Of a DNA stretch of 64,000 bases, positions 32,190 to 44,400 are shown piece by piece. The notes under the pieces were generated by a model. It did not search any database. It saw only the letters and a program-made list of their open reading frames with translations, and had not been told where the DNA came from. The position numbers and the translations under genes were made by a program. The stretch lies in assembly GCA_947646735.1 (NCBI GenBank), contig CANTFK010000983.1, positions 310,001-374,000 of the forward strand, given 5' to 3'. Numbering within the stretch: the stretch's first letter is position 1; each line of letters opens with the position of its first letter. The stretch is from Peronospora farinosa. Lineage: Eukaryota > Oomycota > Peronosporomycetes > Peronosporales > Peronosporaceae.

Positions 32190-33784
32190 CGCAGAGTTGA
32201 CTTATCCTGTGCATGACAAGTAGTTCCTTTCAATTAAGTATGCCCTTGTAAAAGTTTCGGGTGCACCTCTTGGGCACCAAACTTTTGTGGTTTATACGGA
32301 TCACGCGCTACTGCGGACCGCTATAAATTCACCGCAGGATGGCGAGATGTCTACCATTCTTCTCTGAATTTAATTTAATTTCAAAGTTGAATATAAGCCG
32401 GGTAAGTCGAATGTCTTGGCTGGAGCGTTATCGCGCAGACCAGACTTCGAGGCAAGACACCAGGAAAGTGTGTCTCGTGCAAAAGCACAAGTTAAGTCGT
32501 CATCATTGGCAGCCATGAAGGCCTACCATGTGACGAGCTCAATGGCTTCCGATATATAAGGAGTGTTACAGTCAGGACGAACATTGTCGCCTGCTGTTGG
32601 ATCATTTTGGTGGACGAAAGGTTACCCTTCCGTCGCATCTCAAAGCGAAACCAAATCGCTTTAGTTACAGCTATGGCCTGTTATGGCATCAACTGTCACC
32701 CTGTGATCCCTTGAGAATCTATGTCCCTCATGACACAGATCTCAAGCTGATGATACTTCACGAGTGCCATGATGCGTCATATAGTGGGCATCTGGGCCGT
32801 GAAAAGACATTTTTACGGTGTCCGAGGAATTTTGGTGGCCCCACCTATATCGGTGGGTAGCCAACTATATTCGCTCTTGCGAAGAGTGTCAGCGCATAAA
32901 GCCTGCACCTTCGAACAGTGCGCCACTAAAGCCACTGCCGATTCCAACTGAATGTTGGAAGTCGGCCAGTTTGGACTTCATGTTTGGCTTACCGCCTGAC
33001 CATAAAGGCAGGACGGGGATCGTTGTCTTTGTAGACAGACGGAGCAAGATGAGGCATTTGGCACCATGTAGCACCAATATCGCAGGAAAGGAGGCTATCC
33101 TCTTGTTTCTAGATCATGTGTATCGACTACATCGAATCCATAGTATCGGATCGGTATCCGCGTTTTACGTCGAGTTTTTGGCGTCATGTGTTTGAGTTGC
33201 TGGGAGGCAAGCTCCACATGTCAACCACTGATTATCCCCAGACCGATGGCCAAACATAACGGGCCAATCGAGTCGTAGCGGATGTGTTGCGTACAATGGC
33301 GACTCCCAAAGAATGGAGCAAGCAATTGCCATTCGTGGAGCTTGCTATTAATAACAGTGTTCACGCCATTACGGGTGAAACGCCGATTTACATTAACAGA
33401 CTGCACCATCATCGGACACCAGTCTCGTTTGTACGCGGCCCGAGTCTTAGTGGGGGAGGGACTCTCACTTCGCTCGGTGCGAATGCCAAAAGGGGCCAAG
33501 GTTGCCCTCGTGACACTGCTAATTTAGTAGTGGTCTCGACACCTATAGGTGTCACAAAGGAGGCACGGCAAGAAATACCTGTGCTCCTTGTCGATGACAC
33601 TATAGTGTTATCTTCAGCTTCGACCCATTACCGTCCTCTTAGGAGTGAAATAGGTGAGCTAAATGCTAAACGCGTGAGCGAATCTTAGCGCTTTGTGGAT
33701 GAGCGATTAGCCATCACACGTAAATTCCGTGACGCGATGGCAATCGCACAGGACAAGCAGAAACAAAATGCGGGCCAGCATGGT
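32190..33784 (+). pseudogene. C: wreck of an A-type pol (RNase H to integrase C-terminus)
   Basis: It starts inside RNase H (VHDK, VVYTDHALLRTA, then VEYKPGKSN), passes the integrase zinc region (SGHLGREK, CEECQRIK), the core (SLDFMFGLPPD, IVVFVDRRSKM) and a Q-T-D-G-Q-type site near 33240. It ends around AQDKQKQNAG. Many stops and shifts are present. It is more diverged from A than A is from E. Its left edge abuts element B with no LTR, and its right edge abuts the element D LTR. Confidence 0.8.
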
Positions 33785-34830
33785 TGTAGTGAAGTGAGTT
33801 ATCAAATTGTATGATGAGATCCCAAACCACTCACTGTGCCGGACTGCCGACTGTCGAGGGGGTACCCCGATGCCGCGTATGGACCTTCTCTTACCTTTTG
33901 TACCCGTCGGCTGGCGGGTTGCACTCTTCGGAAGACTTGGTGACGATGTAGGCGTCTGCCTTGAGGGAAGTAGACCTGGGGGGCCTCGAGTGGATATGCT
34001 TCACTCGGTGGGCCGGTAGGTGGCCACTCGATCGACCTTGTCGAGAATGAGCGTAGAGCCAAATTCTTCAGGGGCGCTTGTCGTCCCTGGCCTTTTCCTT
34101 CTTGTTTGAGGGGTATTAACCACCTGACCTTTACGTTGCTCCCGGACCTTGAGGTGAGGGAGACCGCTTCCGATAGCGGGTCTTGGAGGGTGTTGCTACT
34201 CGAACGAGCTCACAGGCCAAATATATCCTGGAGCTCTATTCGACCTTGAACTTCGCTACGCAACTGTCTTCGACGGGGGGCCAAAATATATCCCTTCCCG
34301 GAACAGTGAGTAGCTTAGAGCAAGTGCTTCTTGGGTGACGGAGTCGTGCCACGTAGATCGCAAATTGAGTAGTATTTAATATAGTCCTATCTTCTTAACT
34401 CCTTTACTCTATCCTTGCCTGAAGCTCTGATTCCTTGCGTCCACTGGTCTGATCCTTGTATTAATTGGTCCGGAGTGGCAGAGCCCCGAGGGGTCGAGGT
34501 CGACCGATGAGGGGCCGGGTCGACCAATGAGGGACCATGTCGACCGATGAGGGACCGGGTCTACCGACAAGGGACCCAGGTCGACCAATGAGGGACCGGG
34601 TCGACCACCGAGGGACCGGGTCGACCACCGAGGGACCTAGGTCTACCAACGAGGGATCGACACGACCAATGAGGGACCAGGTAGACCAATGAGGGACCGG
34701 GTCGACCAACGAGGGACCCGGGTCTACCAGCGAGGGACCGGGTCGACCAATGAGGGACCCGGGTCTACCAACGAGGGGTCAGGTCGATCAATGAGGGACC
34801 AGGTCTACCTTCCAAGGATCTTGCTACCTT
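33785..34830 (-). repeat. 3' LTR of element D with minisatellite
   Basis: Matches the right copy from TATGATGAGATCCC (33810) onward to about 34530. The first ~25 bp could instead be the end of C. Beyond 34530 the minisatellite has expanded relative to the right copy, so the exact LTR edge is uncertain. Confidence 0.7.
34480..34822. repeat. ~20-bp minisatellite in element D LTR
   Basis: About 16 units of GGGACCGGGTCGACCAATGA type. Variants swap GTCGACC for GTCTACC and AATGA for AACGA. The right LTR holds only about four units before diverging. The open frames through it are by-products of the period and are not genes. Confidence 0.88.
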
Positions 34831-34902
34831 CTGCTAGTTTTCATGGCTTTGCATTACTTCAGAGCGGTTATGGCTTGTCTTCTTGCGCTTGAAGTCCCGG
34901 AG

Positions 34903-37900
34903 TTAAGCTCCGCAATTCAGATCCACTTCGTCCACCCACGAGGGGTCAGGGTGCCCCTTCCATTGCACGAGGAATTTTCGTTGTTGCCTCCCATACCGAG
35001 TCTTCTTGCCTGTACGACTCTCTAAAATTTCTTCGACTTCATACTCGCCCTCTTCCAATTCCCGCACCCAGCTGTCTTCTGGTAGCAGACATTCGTCGAA
35101 GTCGACTCGATCTGGTCCATCCACTTTCAGCTCGCTGTTCGGTCGATCGGGGAACTCTCTGACGGGCTTGAGCTTGGAGATGTGCACGATTGGGAATAGT
35201 CTGTATTCTGTACCTCGTAACTCCAGACGTACTGCATGATCTCCGACTAACTCCTGGACTCGGAACGGTCCATGCCATAGGTGGGCCAATTTTTTGGCAT
35301 ACCCCTCCTTCACTCGGTCTAAGTATAGCCATACCCGGGCCCCTGGCTGAATTTCGTGGCCGACTACCCCTTCATTTTGTGCTTGCACCCGAGCCTGACT
35401 AGCCGCCCGTAAATTCTCGTTGACTTGGTCTCTTGCTCGCTGATAGTGACTCTGAATCCGATATCTCCATCTCCGAGGTCTGATTCTCGACGTCGAGTGT
35501 TCACCACCGGTAACATAGTCTCAAGAGTGGTCCTAGCATCCCATCCATGTACCAGATAGAACGGTGTTTCCTCCCGTACTCTGTCTTGAGCCGTGTTTAA
35601 CGCGAACGTTAATCGTTCTGCGTACTCATCCCAGTCTCGCTGTCCCACGTCGGCTACGTACATCTTGAGAGATCTTGTTATAGTCTGGACCATTATCTCC
35701 GCAGTGCCATTCGCTTGAGGCCGGTAGGCCATGGTCGCTCTCTGACGTTGACCCACCATACGACTGAACGCTCGGAAGAAGTCCGACATAAACCCCGGTT
35801 CCCGATCGTGACGGATCGTCTCACTGGCACCAAAACGGCGGAAAACTCATTCTTCATATTCCTCAGCTACTTTCTGGGCTGTCCGTGACGCACTTGCTTT
35901 AGCCATCACATAACCTGTGAACAGGTCGACCCAGATCAGTAGTTCCGTATTTCCTTTATGTGACTTGGGGAGAGATGGTATGTGGTCCATCGCGATAATT
36001 TGGAAGGGGTACGTCGCTTCAACATTCCCCGGAGACCTCCCTTGTAAAGTGGGTCTCCCTTTACCAGTCTCACAATCCATGCACTGACCCACATATTTCT
36101 GAACACTCCGGAACAGACCCCTCCAATGGCAATATCGTCGGATCCGATGATAAGTACGCCCGATCCCCTGATGGCCGCCTTCCACACTCGTATGATAATG
36201 ATGGAGGACGTCGGCTTGGAAACTCTCAGGTATCACCAATCTGGCAGTTATGTCTCGGTCGTCTCTCTTGATCCTCTGGCCGGGGCAGTACACCAGCAGT
36301 CCTTCTTCACTTATCTCATAATCCTCCGACATTTTGCTGCAGTTTCTGGCCGCTTCCACCGACAAGTCTTTCAAGTCTCCCTCCAAATATGCCTTCAACT
36401 CGCGTACCCAGCTCTCCTCTTCTTGCGCATCTCGGATCCTATCCATCCGGAGTTGTTATACCACATCTTCTTGCATGACCTCTCCCGATATTTTGACAGG
36501 GGACCGTGATCTCGTCACCGCAGATACCTTGACCGACTGACCCCGGTCTCTAGGGACCAACACCTCTGGCAGCCGATTGATTGCTTCTAGACCTGACCAC
36601 TCTCCTCTCGGTATCGACTCGACCCCTTGCTGCTGATGTAAAGCTGCACTGGCCAACTGGTCTGCGCTCTGATTCCAGTCTCGTTTCACATGTAAGACTG
36701 CATGGGTGGGCCACGACTGGAGCTTACTCAACGACTTGGCCCGCAACGGGTATAAACCTGAAACTTTGCATTCAATCTCTCCACGCATCTGTCTTATAAC
36801 CAGATTGGAGTCTCCACAAATAATCAAACGACGTCCCTCCATTGGCTCCAAAAGGTCAAAACCCAGTAACATGCCCTCATATTCAGCTTCATTCACCGTA
36901 GACTTGTCGAGATATTTCAATGCAGCGGCGACTATAGTTCATGCAGGGAGTCTCCACACAATAGCGCTGCAGGCACCTCCCCCTTGCTTCACCCTGGCCG
37001 ACCCAACGAAACTCATTACATACAGTTCTTTATTTAGTTCCACTGTGGGCGTCGGTAGGTCGACCACTTGCCTGGATTGCTTCTTGGGAGCAATTGACGA
37101 CAGAATGGAGTCCACATTCTCTCGAGGCGTAATACTGGCTGCTAACGCCCCCAGTACCTGGTATTCGCCTTTCTTGCATTTCACAATCTCCAAAGTCCAC
37201 TGGGACAAGAGAGCGGCCCAATTTCCTAAGCGACCTTGCAACCCCGAAGACTTCACTAGCCAGTCTAGTGTAGAATGCCTCGTCAGAACCTTGAGAGGTC
37301 GGGTGACCAACATCGTGAAGCAAGTTTCCAATATTCGTAACAACGCCAACACTTCCTTTTCCAATGTGCTATAGTTCACCTCGTTTGACTTGAGGGTTCG
37401 GCTCGTAAACATTACCGGCATATACAGGCCGTCGTAATTCTGCACCAACGACGACGAGATAGCCCAATCACTTGCGTACACAATGATGACCGCCTCTCTA
37501 GCCGGGTCGAAATGTCGTAGGATGGGCGCCGTAGCAATCTTGTTCTTGAGCATGGCAAACGCTACTTGTACCTTCGACCACTTCTCTTCGTCGTCTTCCT
37601 GGGCCGCCACTTCCTCGTTAGCCTTCAATTTGCACCTCCAAGCGTGAAAATCCACCTCTCTCAGTTCGTAAAGGATCGACGCGTATATGGCATAATCTTC
37701 GATGACCTGCTGTAGTAATTTAGGCTTCCTAGAAAGGACTGCATAGCCTTCAGCGTTGTCGGTAGAGGTCGGTCGACCAAAGACTGAAGATCTTTTAGGT
37801 GGGCCTCTAGTCCCCCTTTGGAAACTCGATGCCCAAGATACTCGACCTTCCGACATCCCCACGTACTCTTGACGGCACTGACCGACAAATTCCAATAGTC

Positions 37901-39832
37901 ACACACGTCTAGCAGCCGCTCCACTTTCTGGCATAATACGTCCCACGATTCGGCCGGAACAAGTATGTCGTCAATGTATGATCGTCGACCCAATACAGAG
38001 AGGCCCGATTTTGCATCGGGTTCCCCTGCTGCAAACAAATACTCTGTTTCCTCTGTGGTAGTCCCTGGCGAAATCCGTAAAAATCCATATAACGCATTAT
38101 CCAACAATCTTTGATATATCTGAGGCGCATTCTTAAGCCCATATGGCATCCGAAGTCATTCATATAATCCCAACGGCGTAACGAACGCGAGATTAGTCTC
38201 GCCCTTTCGGTCATACTGACGACCCAAAATCACTCGCCATATCAAGAGAACAGTACCACAAAGCTCCGTCCAGGTCCTCCAGTAATTCGTTAATCAACGG
38301 CATCGGGTATACCATGAGCTGGGTGAGATCTTTCACCAGCCGATAGTCGATACACAATCGAATATCGACCCCATTCTTCTTCACGATAATTACAATTGGG
38401 CTGGCCCATGGCGAGGTGGAAGGCTGAATGATCTTTGCTGATAACAGTCCCTTGATCAGGTCGGCTAGCTTCTCTCTGAATTGAGGGGCCACCTTTCGTA
38501 CGGGTTGCGCGATCGGTCTTGCGTTCCCTACATCGATATCGCATATCGCTCGTCGGGCAGCCGGGGGTAAGGCGTTACCTTTGCCCATCAGCAGATGCCG
38601 TTTATTCCATATTATTTGTCGCAACCGGTCCACCTCTTCGGGAGTGTTCCCATCTGGATCAGGAATCTGTATATCTTCTAACGCAATACCTTCAGATGAG
38701 GGGTCCACTTCCGGTACGACCGCCCACCCTGGCCTTATGTCTTCGGCCCAAAGTTCCCCACTCTCGAAAGAACACACCTGGTCATCTGCCTGTAACAAGT
38801 CTACCAGTTTGACTTCCTTCTCATTGATGGTGGTCACTGCATGTAGGTCTTCTTCAAATACACTCCGCTTTTGGGCGGTCCCCTCCTGCCAATTCACCTT
38901 CTCTTCGCACGGTTGTTCTTCACTGTCGGGTACCGGTTGGTGCGTTATATTCATCATTGGGGTTGGGACCTGCGGTCGCTGTAAGATGTGTGACGGAGTC
39001 TTATACTCTGGTCTCTCCACTAGTGGCCCCTCTTCCTCTTCCGTTGGGTCGACCTGATGGTCGACTTGTTCGGTGGTAGATTCATAAGCCAGATTTAGCC
39101 ATTCCGCATATCTTCGAGAGCCTACCGAGACAAACCCTGACGTTCTCGGAACTTGATCCCCGGTCAACCACATACCTACCTTGGTATCTTCATGCAATGT
39201 TAAGGGGCGAGGGCTGACATCAGTTATCTTCAAAATCGGTCGACGTCCTATCCCTTGTATCATATTGGTCACCCATCGTTCGCCTCTCGTGACCCACAAT
39301 TTCCACTGTTCTGAGGTCGACCTTTTGAGAGGCACTTCCGTACATCCTCCAACGGATATCTGTACATACCGACCCAATTTCACATCCGATACTCGAGTAT
39401 TATACAGTGTCCTTCGCCCAGTCAACTGCACCCTGACCTCATCGGGGAGGCAAAGAGTTCCGTCGGCCAAGTCTAACCGGATACCGGCTGGGACCAAAAT
39501 TGCATCCTGGCCTACCATAAGGCCTACCCACCCCTTAAAGATGTACACCAAGTTCCCATTCAGAGTGACCTTGATGCGAGTGAGTCCCTCCGTGGTGTAT
39601 ACGGCTTCCCCAACACCAATACATTCTTGTCGTTCACTTTCATCAATTTGGCAGCCTACCTTACGAGCAAAGTCGATATCCAGAATGGATATCTCGGCAC
39701 CTGTATCGAACAACAAATTCGCATGGTCGTTGTTGACCTTTCCAGAGGATTTCGCTTGCCTGAACCATTTAGTAGGGGCGTGGTATTTTCAGTACCCCCT
39801 AGACTCGCCTGGCAATAAGTCCAACTCCATTA
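34903..39832 (-). pseudogene. pol of element D: protease, RT, two RNase H, integrase, chromodomain
   Basis: The protease keeps LFDTGAEISILD but lacks five residues after DAIL compared with B (about 39496), removing the conserved ILG-type loop. RT has SYIDDIL near 37985. The tether RNase H has VYAS and LTRH in place of CDAS and YTDH. The archaeal-type RNase H near 36500-37035 has SFVGSA, with its first catalytic Asp changed to Val (codon 37005-37007), then NEAEYEGML and CGDSNLVI. The integrase keeps MDHIPSLP, RHDREPGF and NGTAE (followed by I). The chromodomain contains FLVQWKG. Breaks occur near 39789, 38211, 37700, 36930, 35845 and 35380. Confidence 0.85.
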
Positions 39833-39981
39833 CTGAACTTTCTCGAACAAAACTATTAGGTTCATTCAAAGAAGCAACATGGACCACAGGGTAATTTCCA
39901 ATCTTCGATATATTTCCAATCTTAACTGGAATACCCGTCCCCTCCTTGGGCTGTTTCTCCACATATGCAAAGATGCAGCAA

Positions 39982-41352
39982 TTAGAACGCTCGGCTCGTA
40001 CCAGATTCCAAACTGGCGAGCGTCCTAATTTGCCATCTTCTCGAGTTTCTCCGGGAACATCCCTGCGTGCTTGGATGGGTTGTACCATTGACGGAACAAA
40101 TTATAGAACTCCTCCATCTGGCACTTCCCAATCTCGTGAATCTCTCCACAACCCCGGCATAGCGATCAGACGGGTGACCCTTCCTTCCACAGCGGTCGCA
40201 GGTCAATCTTTTCCAGCAATTCAGATCTCCGTGTTTCTTGGACCCGCAATGTGCACATCTCGTGTTTGGGGTCGCTGATGATAGGCCGGGTCGCTGGTCT
40301 ACCGCCTGGCGATGTTGGTCGGCCTCCCTAGTCGGTAGATTCTTTGAGAACCTCACACTTGGATCCCTCCCCGCTTCCTTCTCCATAAGGTAGACTCGTC
40401 TAAGATCTCCCTCATTCTCCGAGGAGTCTGGACTGGAATCTTCAGAGCTCGAGTCTTCCAGGGGCGTCCGTACTGCATGTATGGAGCGGCGATTTAGATC
40501 TCTCGGCCTCTCGGGTAGTGCCGGTGCCTTCTGACGAAACTTGTTTGATCCAAACAGCATCTTGCCTCGTCGTGCCTTCGCTCGCTGACATGCTGTCAAT
40601 ACTTCCTCCAATTCTTCTACATCCGCCAGACGCAGCATAGTCAACTTGTCTGCTAGCTCTGGGTCGTCCACCGTCAAAATGTAGTGATCGACGTGATCCT
40701 TCTGAATCTTGGGCGACCCATCCTTAATCTTCATCTTCGCCCTGAGTCCAAGCACATTCAGGCGGTACAGATAATCCAGCGGGGTCTCTTCCGACCTTTT
40801 CTTCGCATAGTAGTACTGGCGGGCGACCGGTACCCCCGTGCCACAGAACCGAATCATGAACTCTTGGATTAAGTCCTTCCAGTTTCCCCGTACCGAGCGA
40901 CCCAGTTGACGGTACCAATTCTGTGCCGGTCCAGTCAGCAAACCTCCAAAAACAAGACATCGTTCATCATCTGGTGCTTGGTCTCTTATGAATGCTGTCT
41001 TGACCGTCGATACCCAGCTGCGCGCTCTGTCTTCGTCTTGGTCTCTTCCATGAAATTCTTTAAGATCCGAGGTCGCCGAGAGTTTGATGCGAGGGACCGT
41101 ATTTGATATCTGTCCCAGCGCTGCATTCGCCATCATCGACTGAGGTCCCCTCAAATCCATGTTGTCTGGGTCGAACTCACAGGAACCGACGGATTCCATA
41201 TCGACGTCGGTCACCGTGTGGCCTCTCGGCATTTGTATGCCTGGATGCTGGTCATGGTGGGCGGTCGTTCTTTGCGCCTCTGGTCTTCCTCCTGCTACAC
41301 TCTCGTTAGGGTGTGCCCGCGGTACTTGGCGTTCATTCAAAAATCTTGCCAT
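39982..41352 (-). pseudogene. gag of element D
   Basis: The same domain order as element B gag: SDLKEFHGRDQDEDRARSW, GPAQNWYRQL, WKDLIQEFMIRFCG, then knuckles CAHCGSKKHGDLNC and CDRCGRKGHPSD. A one-base frameshift after the second knuckle (about 40155) diverts the end, while the expected tail WYNPSKHAGM is still readable in the next frame. ATG at 41352 follows FDAA-type codons that suggest the original start lay a little upstream. Confidence 0.78.
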
Positions 41353-41464
41353 CGCCGCGTCGAAGAGGGTCTGCAGATCACCTACCGGGTAGGTAGGTTC
41401 CTCCCCCCAGCATCTTCGTCACGGGGCAGAGCAAATTCCAATTTTTTCACTTGATGATTTTCCA

Positions 41465-42342
41465 TTAACTGAAAATCGGAATGATTTTCATTCTTGCCAC
41501 GCGTCGCCGTTCCAAGACCCCGTGGTTCCTGCTCCGCGCTGCGCGCTCGGGTTTGGAGCAACGCCGCTCCAGTAGGGCCGAGGGGCATCCTAGTGACCGA
41601 CCCAGTTGAGGACGATCCTGGGGACCATCCCTCTGGCCGCTTGGCATCAGGTGTTGATATGGGCCTTGATTCGCCTCTGGGCGGCCGGCGGCTCCGTACA
41701 TGTGGGGACCCACCGTGATGTCTTGAAGCGTCATCTGGCTGTCCTTGGACCGTGTGTGTGTGGGGATCACCAGAGGTGAGTGTTCCGTTGCTGATGTGGT
41801 ACCCACCAGGATCGACAGACGCTTGTGCATGTGCTCTAACGTTATTGTGATTCTGTCGAATCCCAGGGATAGCAGATCGTCCGGGTCGAACCGACCTGCG
41901 ACCATGTTCGCTTCACGAAGCATGGTGACCAGCGCTGTGATCGCGTCCGTGACGGAATGCAGCCGTGGCAGGGTCGACACCGGCCCAGTGAGTTGACCCA
42001 GCTGCCGGATCTCCAGGATCTTTGCGACGGGTTCGCTTTCCAGGAATGCGTTCAGCTTGCGTTGATGGTAGGCTATCGTGACGTCATCGTCCGACCATGA
42101 TGCCAGTCCTGACTTCTCGCGGCCTATCGACTTGGTGTTTTCTGGCGCCTGCATCCGGAACTTCGTCGGCTTGGATTGCGCGATCTTGTTTTGTTGTTTT
42201 TTTTGGGGACCTTAGCCTCTCGGTTTTCACCATCGGCTGATGGCTCCTCTGGATCATGATAGGCATCATGACCCAAGGTGTCCTCTACGAGGACATAGGG
42301 AGGGTATTTAGGTTTATCTTCAATAAATTCAACCTCGACCAT
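41465..42342 (-). pseudogene. ORF1 upstream of gag, element D
   Basis: Homologue of ORF1 of element B. The first ~50 residues (KPKYPPYVLVEDTLG, KKNNKTRSRN) lie in a frame that breaks at a poly-T run near 42195. The remainder is open from 42154 to 41465 with LNAFLESEPVAKILEIRQLG and MLREANMVAGRFDPDDLLS. Conservation across two families supports a real accessory or Gag-leader protein. Confidence 0.55.
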
Positions 42343-42527
42343 GTTGACCGGGCCCCTCCTAAGGCCCGGTCGGTCCTTCGGTCCTTTTTTGTTTCTTCTT
42401 GAGTCACTGGCGATCGGTCTTCCAGTGACTCTTCGTTCTTGTGCTCCTTCTTTACATGAACATCTTCATCTTCTTGGGACTCGCGGTGAAATCCCGCGTT
42501 TTTCGAAGATCCGGGCACGCTGACCAT

Positions 42528-43300
42528 TGTGGCGGAGTGGGTTCTCAAGATTATGATGAGATCCCAAACCACTCACTGTGCCGGACTGCCGACTGTCGAG
42601 GGGGTACCCCGATGCCGCGTATGGACCTTCTTCTCACCTTTTGTACCCGTCGGCTGGCGGGTTGCACTCTTCGGAAGACTTGGTGACGATGTAGGCGTCT
42701 GCCTTGAGGGAGATAGACCTGGGAGGCCTCGAGTGGATATGCTTCACTCGGTGGGCCGGTAGGTGGCCACTCGATCGACCTTGTCGAGAATGAGCGTAGA
42801 GCCAAATTCTTCAGGGGCGCTTGTCGTCCCTGGCCTTTTCCTTCTTGTTTGAGGGGTATTAACCACCTGACCTTTACGTTGCTCCCGGACCTTGAGGTGA
42901 GGGAGACCGCTTCCGATAGCGGGTCTTGGAGGGTGTTGCTACTCGAACGAGCTCACAGGCCAAATATATCCTGGAGCTCTATTCGACCTTGAACTTCGCT
43001 ACGCAACTGTCTTCGACGGGGGGCCAAAATATATCCCTTCCCGGAACAGTGAGTAGCTTAGAGCAAGTGCTTCTTGGGTGACGGAGGCGTGCCACGTAGA
43101 TCGCAAGTTGAGTAGCATTTAATATAGTCCTATCTTCTTAACTCCTTTACTCTATCCTTGCCTGAAGCTCTGATTCCTTGCGTCGACTGGTCTGATCCTT
43201 GTATTAATTGGTCCGGAGTGGCTGAGCCCCGAGGGGTCGAGGTCGACCGATGAGGGGCCGGGTCGACCAATGAGGGACCGGGTCGATCAATGAAGGGCCA
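42528..43300 (-). repeat. 5' LTR of element D
   Basis: In plus reading it starts TGTGGCGGAGTGGG one base after the PBS complement. It is colinear with 33785-34530, with a few substitutions and one-base indels. The far edge, near the short minisatellite run, is not fixed. Confidence 0.75.
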
Positions 43301-43489
43301 TGGTCAACTCCCTTCGGTACCGGTTAATCAGTATCTCTATACTGATTTTCTTCTATGGGTCCTGTAGATTTTTTCCCACCAACGGTCGCCCCCCCTGAGG
43401 CCCCTGTCTTTCTGGTCTCTTTTCCCTGACCCACGGTCTATACTCCGAATCCGACTGGAGTCTGGGATCTCCATATCGCAAAAACAGCA

Positions 43490-44400
43490 CTTCACCACAC
43501 TATTTGGAACCCCATGTCACCACGCGAAGCCAATAATTGGCACGCCTCATTAGGCAAGTGCGCGGTGCACCAATTCCTTCCATAAAGGGTGACCCCATGC
43601 TTTTATTCGCGGTCGAACCCGAGGAGGAAGAGGATAAGGCCTTTAGTCGCTGCTTCCTCTATGTGCGACGTTTAAGCAGCATGTGAGCTCTACGGGAAAG
43701 TGTCGGTGTGGCAGACGCTCGTCTCGAGCGGAATATGCGTTTGAGTATGCTAAGCTAAAAGCCCGAGGCAAGTCAAAGTCTCAACGAACGCAATATGCGC
43801 CTGCTACTCAGCACTCCACTGTTTCGGCTACACCTGTATCCGCGAGTTCACGACAGGACGAGGTCGCTAACTCGCCTAACCTCACCACTACTGGTGAGGA
43901 GCGTCATCTTCAATAGGTTGGCCCTGCGCACGACGTCCAAAAACGTCTACGTCGTATGGGCAATCCTGCCGAAGGGGAACCTCGAACTCCCATGAGTTTC
44001 ACGACTCGGGGTATCCCCTCCACTTCACCAGATACTGGTTTTGACCATGGCGGCGACACTTCTGCAGTAGACGTGCAACATGGAACTGAAGGTTCCCCTG
44101 CTCATCGAGTAATGCCGGAGGAGGCCGATTTATCGGCACAAGTTCATGCCAAGCTACTTTAAGAGGTGAAGTATCTCCGTGAGACTGTGCAGAAGATGAA
44201 TATTCGCCTCGAGTCGCTGGAGCAGATTCGAACCCGAGTGGAGGGTCAGCTTGACCTTTTGGTGCAGATGATACAATCTGCGGCCATTCCGATACGCTCG
44301 GCGCGAGCGTCCTAGTATTTACTTGGGACGGATCCCGATATGGTTTGAGCATGCCGACTTAGAACACGGGATGTGTACGCAATTTGCGCGGCAAATTAAG
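43490..44400 (-). pseudogene. E: 3' fragment of an A-family element (pol C-terminus plus antisense ORF remnant)
   Basis: On the minus strand it encodes the pol tail (LRTHPVF, VGMLKPYRDPSQVN, linker, chromodomain QYLVKWRGYPES) with a TGA at 43999-44001. On the plus strand it encodes a damaged homologue of the element A antisense ORF: YLEPHV near 43500, YAKLKARGKSKSQRT, DTGFDHGGDTSAVD, and the coiled coil IRLESLEQIRTRVEGQLDLL ending near 44313. The antisense frame has several stops and shifts. The fragment is cut at 44401 by a B/D-type LTR. Confidence 0.78.

Larger units (their letters stand above)
33785..43300 (-). mobile_element. Element D: Gypsy retrotransposon, B lineage, decayed
   Basis: Minus-strand order: 5' LTR (42528 onward), PBS TGGTCAGCG at 42526, ORF1, gag, protease, RT, tether RNase H, archaeal-type RNase H, integrase, chromodomain, minisatellite, 3' LTR. 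The two LTRs share about 720 bp with only scattered differences. Unlike B it has no antisense ORF between pol and the 3' LTR; that space is ~80 bp plus the minisatellite. Several frameshifts and stops make it defective. Confidence 0.87.

Noticed and set aside
34461..34709. Repetitive 82-codon frame
   Set aside because: It is the translation of the 20-bp minisatellite and has no independent support.
34480..34822. CRISPR-like array
   Set aside because: Head-to-tail 20-bp units without distinct spacers, in a eukaryotic LTR. It is a minisatellite.
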